DNA of 9,147 nucleotides from contig NZ_JBLIAI010000084.1 in assembly GCF_047634455.1 (NCBI RefSeq), positions 1-9,147 of the forward strand. Reading direction: 5' to 3'. Below, one piece after another: positions 6,596-9,147 of the stretch. Both the position numbers and the translations under genes were made by a program. This DNA comes from Maritalea sp047634455 (GTDB lineage Bacteria > Pseudomonadota > Alphaproteobacteria > Rhizobiales > Devosiaceae). A model generated the notes under the pieces. The model was not told the DNA's origin. It saw nothing but the letters and a program-made list of their open reading frames with translations, and made no database searches. Every line of letters starts with the position of its first letter. Positions within the stretch are counted from its first letter, which is position 1.

Positions 6596-6691
6596 ATCAT
6601 GGCAAAGGCATTGGCATAAATAGCAAACAGGCATTAAGCTGTGCCTCCTCACTTGTGGCCAATTGCCCACTCCATTATCGGCGCCCTTTAC

Positions 6692-7840
6692 ATGCAAAAC
6701 GTAAAACAAATGATCAGCAGGCTTGTGAGCTTTGACACCGTATCAAGTAAATCCAACTTGGATTTGATCAGCGATGTAAAAGCATATCTTTTACAACTTG
6801 GCGTTCAAAGCCATTTGGTGCCAAACCAAGACGGTAGCAAAGCCAACCTTTACGCCACCATTGGTCCGAATGTTGCAGGCGGTGTTATCCTCAGCGGTCA
6901 CACAGATGTGGTGCCTGTAAAAGATCAGGATTGGTCCACCGACCCGTTCAAGGTGGTCGAAAAAGACAATCGACTTTATGGCCGTGGCACCTGCGACATG
7001 AAGGGCTTTTGCGCCATCGTTTTGGCTTTGGTTCCCGAAATGCTCAGCGCAAATCTGAAACGCCCGATCCATATCGCGCTGTCCTATGATGAAGAGCTGG
7101 GCTGCCTTGGAGCGCCGTTCATGATCAAAGAAATGGCCAAAAACCTACCACCAATTGATGCGGTGATTGTGGGCGAACCCACCGATATGCAAGTGGCAGA
7201 GATGCACAAGGGTGTCTATGGCATGACCATTCATGTCACAGGGCTTGAAGCCCATTCAAGCCAGACCCATCTCGGGGTCAGCGCCACCCGTTATGCTGCA
7301 AAAATCATCAATTTCATCAATGATCTGCACGATGAATTGGTGGCCAATCCTTATGAAGGTCTGCCGCTTTTGCCAAACCATTCCACCTTGAATGTTGGGA
7401 TCGTCAAGGGCGGCATTGCAGACAATATCGTTGCCCGCGACTGCAGTTTCACCTGCGATTATCGGGTGCTCCCGCAAGAAGATTACAATATTGTGGTTGG
7501 TAAAATCGACACCTACATGGCGCAGCTTGAAGCAGAGATGAAAGCCAAACACGCTGAATGTTCGATAACAAAAGACGTTATTTGGACGCCCGGTTTTGCC
7601 GCGCCAAAACAAGACGTTGCCAAATCGCTCGCAATGCGGCTGGCGGGCAAGAACGAAACTATCGGCGTGCCTTACGGCACCGAGGCAGGCCAGTTCCAAA
7701 CAGATGGCGGGTTTTCGACTATCGTGTGTGGTCCCGGTTCAATCGATCAGGCCCATAAACCCAATGAGTTTATCGAACTTAGCCAGGTTGAACTCGGCAT
7801 CAAATTTGTCCGCGACTTGATCGCCCACCAATCCAGTTAG
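6692..7840 (+). CDS. argE: N-acetylornithine deacetylase
   Basis: A 382-residue cytoplasmic M20-family metallohydrolase. It removes the acetyl group from N2-acetylornithine to give ornithine in arginine biosynthesis. Metal and catalytic residues are all present, counted from the ATG at 6692. They are His70 and Asp72 in LSGHTDVVPV, Asp102 in GRGTCDMKG, the general base Glu134/Glu135 in SYDEELGC, Glu162 in VGEPT and His355 near the C-terminus in DQAHKPNEF. His188 in GLEAHSS begins the dimerisation domain (about 175-290). The style GRGTCDMKGF and VGEPT favours ArgE over the related DapE, though substrate cannot be proved by eye. The frame is open to a GTG at 6641, which would add 17 residues. 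The ATG is preferred because the product then starts like known ArgE proteins (MQNVKQMISRLVSFDTVS). Neither start has a clear SD. The EamA gene follows after 6 bp. Confidence 0.92.
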   Translation: MQNVKQMISRLVSFDTVSSKSNLDLISDVKAYLLQLGVQSHLVPNQDGSKANLYATIGPNVAGGVILSGHTDVVPVKDQDWSTDPFKVVEKDNRLYGRGTCDMKGFCAIVLALVPEMLSANLKRPIHIALSYDEELGCLGAPFMIKEMAKNLPPIDAVIVGEPTDMQVAEMHKGVYGMTIHVTGLEAHSSQTHLGVSATRYAAKIINFINDLHDELVANPYEGLPLLPNHSTLNVGIVKGGIADNIVARDCSFTCDYRVLPQEDYNIVVGKIDTYMAQLEAEMKAKHAECSITKDVIWTPGFAAPKQDVAKSLAMRLAGKNETIGVPYGTEAGQFQTDGGFSTIVCGPGSIDQAHKPNEFIELSQVELGIKFVRDLIAHQSS

Positions 7841-7846
7841 ATAATT

Positions 7847-8803
7847 ATGAGCAAAACTTCCGGCAATAAAATGATCTTGGGCTATTTGGTCGGCGCACTC
7901 GGCGCAAGTTTTTTTGCGACCAAGGGCATTCTAATCAAACTGGCCCTGATTGAAAATGTGGATGCCATTACCACGCTCACCTGGCGGATGATCATTGCCC
8001 TGCCGTTTTTCATATTGATCGGCTATTTCGGCTACCGCCGCCGCGTGGCTGAAAATGATGGACCGCTATTAACCGCCAAATCACTGTTAACCGTTGCAGC
8101 CATTGGGGCGCTCGGTTATTATTTGGCATCTTATTTGGACTTTGCGGGCCTGACCTATATTTCAGCGCAATTCGACCGATTGATATTGTTGACATACCCG
8201 ATTTTCGTGGTGCTGATTGGCGCAATATTTCAAGGACGGCGGCTCAAACCAAAAATGATTATCGCTCTTTTTGTCTCCTATGGGGGTCTAGCTGTGATTT
8301 TTGCGCGCGATCTGCAAATTGATGGACAATCCACCATCATCGGTGGCGCGTTGGTTTTGGGTGCGGCATTGTCTTACGCTATTTACCAAGTGCTGGCCAA
8401 ACCACATATTGATCGGATCGGGGCAAGACTTTTTACCTCCATCGCCATGACAGCGGCTGGGCTGGTGGTCATCGCCCACTTCTTCCTGATCAACGATTTC
8501 TCCGATCTGTCGCTGCCACCCCGCGCCATGATGTTGATGTTTGCCGTCGCGACCATTTCAACGGTTATCCCCGCCTATCTGATTTCCATAAGTATTGGCA
8601 TGGTAGGGCCCGAACCCACCGCCGTGATCGGCAATGTCTCTACGCTTGTCACCATCGGGTTGGCCGTCACAATTTTGGGCGAAGACTTTACCCTTTGGCA
8701 CGCAGCAGGTGCGGCTATGGTGTTAATCGGGGTGATCAGCTTTACGCAAATGGACCGTCGCGCCAAAGAAGCAGCGGCAAGAAAAATGCAAATGCCATCT
8801 TAA
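7847..8803 (+). CDS. EamA/DMT-superfamily transporter
   Basis: A 318-residue inner-membrane protein with about ten hydrophobic segments in two homologous EamA halves (about 12-152 and 163-301), the layout of drug/metabolite-superfamily permeases. The first half begins LGYLVGALGASFFATKGILIKLAL and has ITTLTWRMIIALPFF, typical of the family. The second has the conserved Pro in GPEPTAVIGN at about 254-263, then TILGEDFTLWHAAGAAMVLIGV near the end. The C-terminus is short, basic and cytoplasmic. Length is normal. It begins only 6 bp after the argE stop and has no clear SD, so it is probably co-transcribed and perhaps translationally coupled with argE. Family members export or import amino acids, nucleotides or other metabolites. 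An amino-acid-related substrate would fit the neighbour but is inference. Met9 is an alternative start. Confidence 0.93.
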   Translation: MSKTSGNKMILGYLVGALGASFFATKGILIKLALIENVDAITTLTWRMIIALPFFILIGYFGYRRRVAENDGPLLTAKSLLTVAAIGALGYYLASYLDFAGLTYISAQFDRLILLTYPIFVVLIGAIFQGRRLKPKMIIALFVSYGGLAVIFARDLQIDGQSTIIGGALVLGAALSYAIYQVLAKPHIDRIGARLFTSIAMTAAGLVVIAHFFLINDFSDLSLPPRAMMLMFAVATISTVIPAYLISISIGMVGPEPTAVIGNVSTLVTIGLAVTILGEDFTLWHAAGAAMVLIGVISFTQMDRRAKEAAARKMQMPS

Positions 8804-8819
8804 AAAAGCGTGCATGCCA

Positions 8820-8850
8820 TTGCAGTGATATCTTTTACGTCCAATATAAA
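8820..8850 (+). promoter_or_regulatory. Candidate promoter of the TraB/GumN gene
   Basis: TTGCAG at 8820-8825 precedes TATAAA at 8845-8850, with a 19-bp spacer. Using AATATA at 8843-8848 instead gives 17 bp. Transcription would begin near 8857 and leave a leader of about 28 nt holding the SD AAGGA. No intrinsic terminator is seen after the EamA gene, so read-through is also possible. Confidence 0.4.
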
Positions 8851-8884
8851 AAGCATAACCAACGCCCGCTCAAGGACACGCCAA

Positions 8885-9147
8885 ATGTTCAAATCCGCAC
8901 TTAGCGCCGCCTTCGCATTAACCTTTGCCCTTTTCGTTCAACCTGCAACGGCCGCAACAACCTGCACCAATGTAAATCTGTATAAAGTTTTGCAGCAAAC
9001 TGATCCTACAGCTTTTGCCAACATCAAAGCGCAAGCAGATGCGACACTGAACAGCCGTGGACTATTTTGGAAAATCAGCCATGAAGATGATGAACATGTG
9101 TCTTGGCTTTTTGGCACGATGCACAAATCTGATGAGCACATCCTGAA
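8885..9147 (+). CDS. Secreted TraB/GumN-family protein, 5' part (cut by window edge)
   Basis: The first 87 codons of a protein of the TraB/GumN (PF01963-like) family; family members are usually near 300 residues, so most is missing. The N-terminus MFKSALSAAFALTFALF is basic then hydrophobic, and PATA before ATT looks like a signal peptidase I site near residue 23. Mature protein would start shortly before Cys27 and be periplasmic. The family hallmark follows: GLFWKIS at about 59-65 and SWLFGTMHKSD at about 73-83, where GTMH is the conserved motif with a His expected in the active site. Some eukaryotic relatives (Tiki) are metalloproteases and GumN lies in a xanthan gene cluster, but the bacterial role is generally unknown. 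The ATG at 8885 has SD AAGGA with 8-bp spacing. It runs off the window after base 9147. Confidence 0.85.
   Translation, partial: MFKSALSAAFALTFALFVQPATAATTCTNVNLYKVLQQTDPTAFANIKAQADATLNSRGLFWKISHEDDEHVSWLFGTMHKSDEHIL

Noticed and set aside
6599..6619. Six-codon reading frame after the membrane protein gene, with repeated GGCAT words nearby
   Set aside because: Too short, without SD; the repeated GGCAT/GCATT words are simple, irregularly spaced and A/G-biased, so not a real repeat array.
7256..7699. 147-codon minus-strand frame inside argE
   Set aside because: It lies fully within a gene with all catalytic motifs intact on the other strand, and its translation shows no recognisable domain.
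1..9147. A novel defence, CRISPR or other multi-gene accessory system
   Set aside because: All sizeable genes match core chromosomal families except one small membrane protein. No repeat array, toxin-antitoxin pair, nuclease/helicase cassette or composition break was seen.

Overview
The window reads as an ordinary housekeeping stretch of an alphaproteobacterial chromosome with intermediate GC. Evidence for this is the F1-ATPase order atpH-atpA-atpG, with priA upstream on the same strand and a XerC-type recombinase divergent from priA. The style of the PriA and XerC proteins fits a marine Rhizobiales-like or related lineage, but family or genus cannot be fixed by eye. I see no insertion sequence, prophage, CRISPR array, tRNA or rRNA, and no clear sign of horizontal transfer.

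Left part, minus strand (1-4964): the 5' part of atpG (F1 gamma, cut by the window edge), all of atpA (F1 alpha) and all of atpH (F1 delta). The atpH stop and atpA start share one base. Upstream of atpH is a 5' leader of about 170-260 bp, depending on which atpH start is used. It holds several inverted repeats and a candidate promoter. Then comes priA, the helicase for replication restart. The atpD and atpC genes would be expected just beyond position 1, which is knowledge of the gene order and not seen here.

Right part, plus strand (5071-9147): xerC, diverging from priA across a 106-bp gap, with a perfect TATAAT placed so that its transcript could be leaderless. Next is a 190-bp gap carrying a striking perfect inverted repeat (14-bp arms, 5-nt loop). 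It lies in front of a small, unrecognised four-helix membrane protein. Then come argE (N-acetylornithine deacetylase, arginine biosynthesis) and a closely linked EamA/DMT-family transporter, which are probably co-transcribed. Last is the start of a secreted TraB/GumN-family protein, cut by the window edge.

The genes fall into energy conversion (atp), chromosome maintenance (priA, xerC), amino-acid metabolism and transport (argE plus the EamA protein), and two poorly understood envelope proteins. I did not find a convincing undescribed multi-gene system. The most interesting points are the 33-bp palindrome before the unknown membrane protein, the probable leaderless xerC start, and the structured leader with uncertain start codon of atpH.
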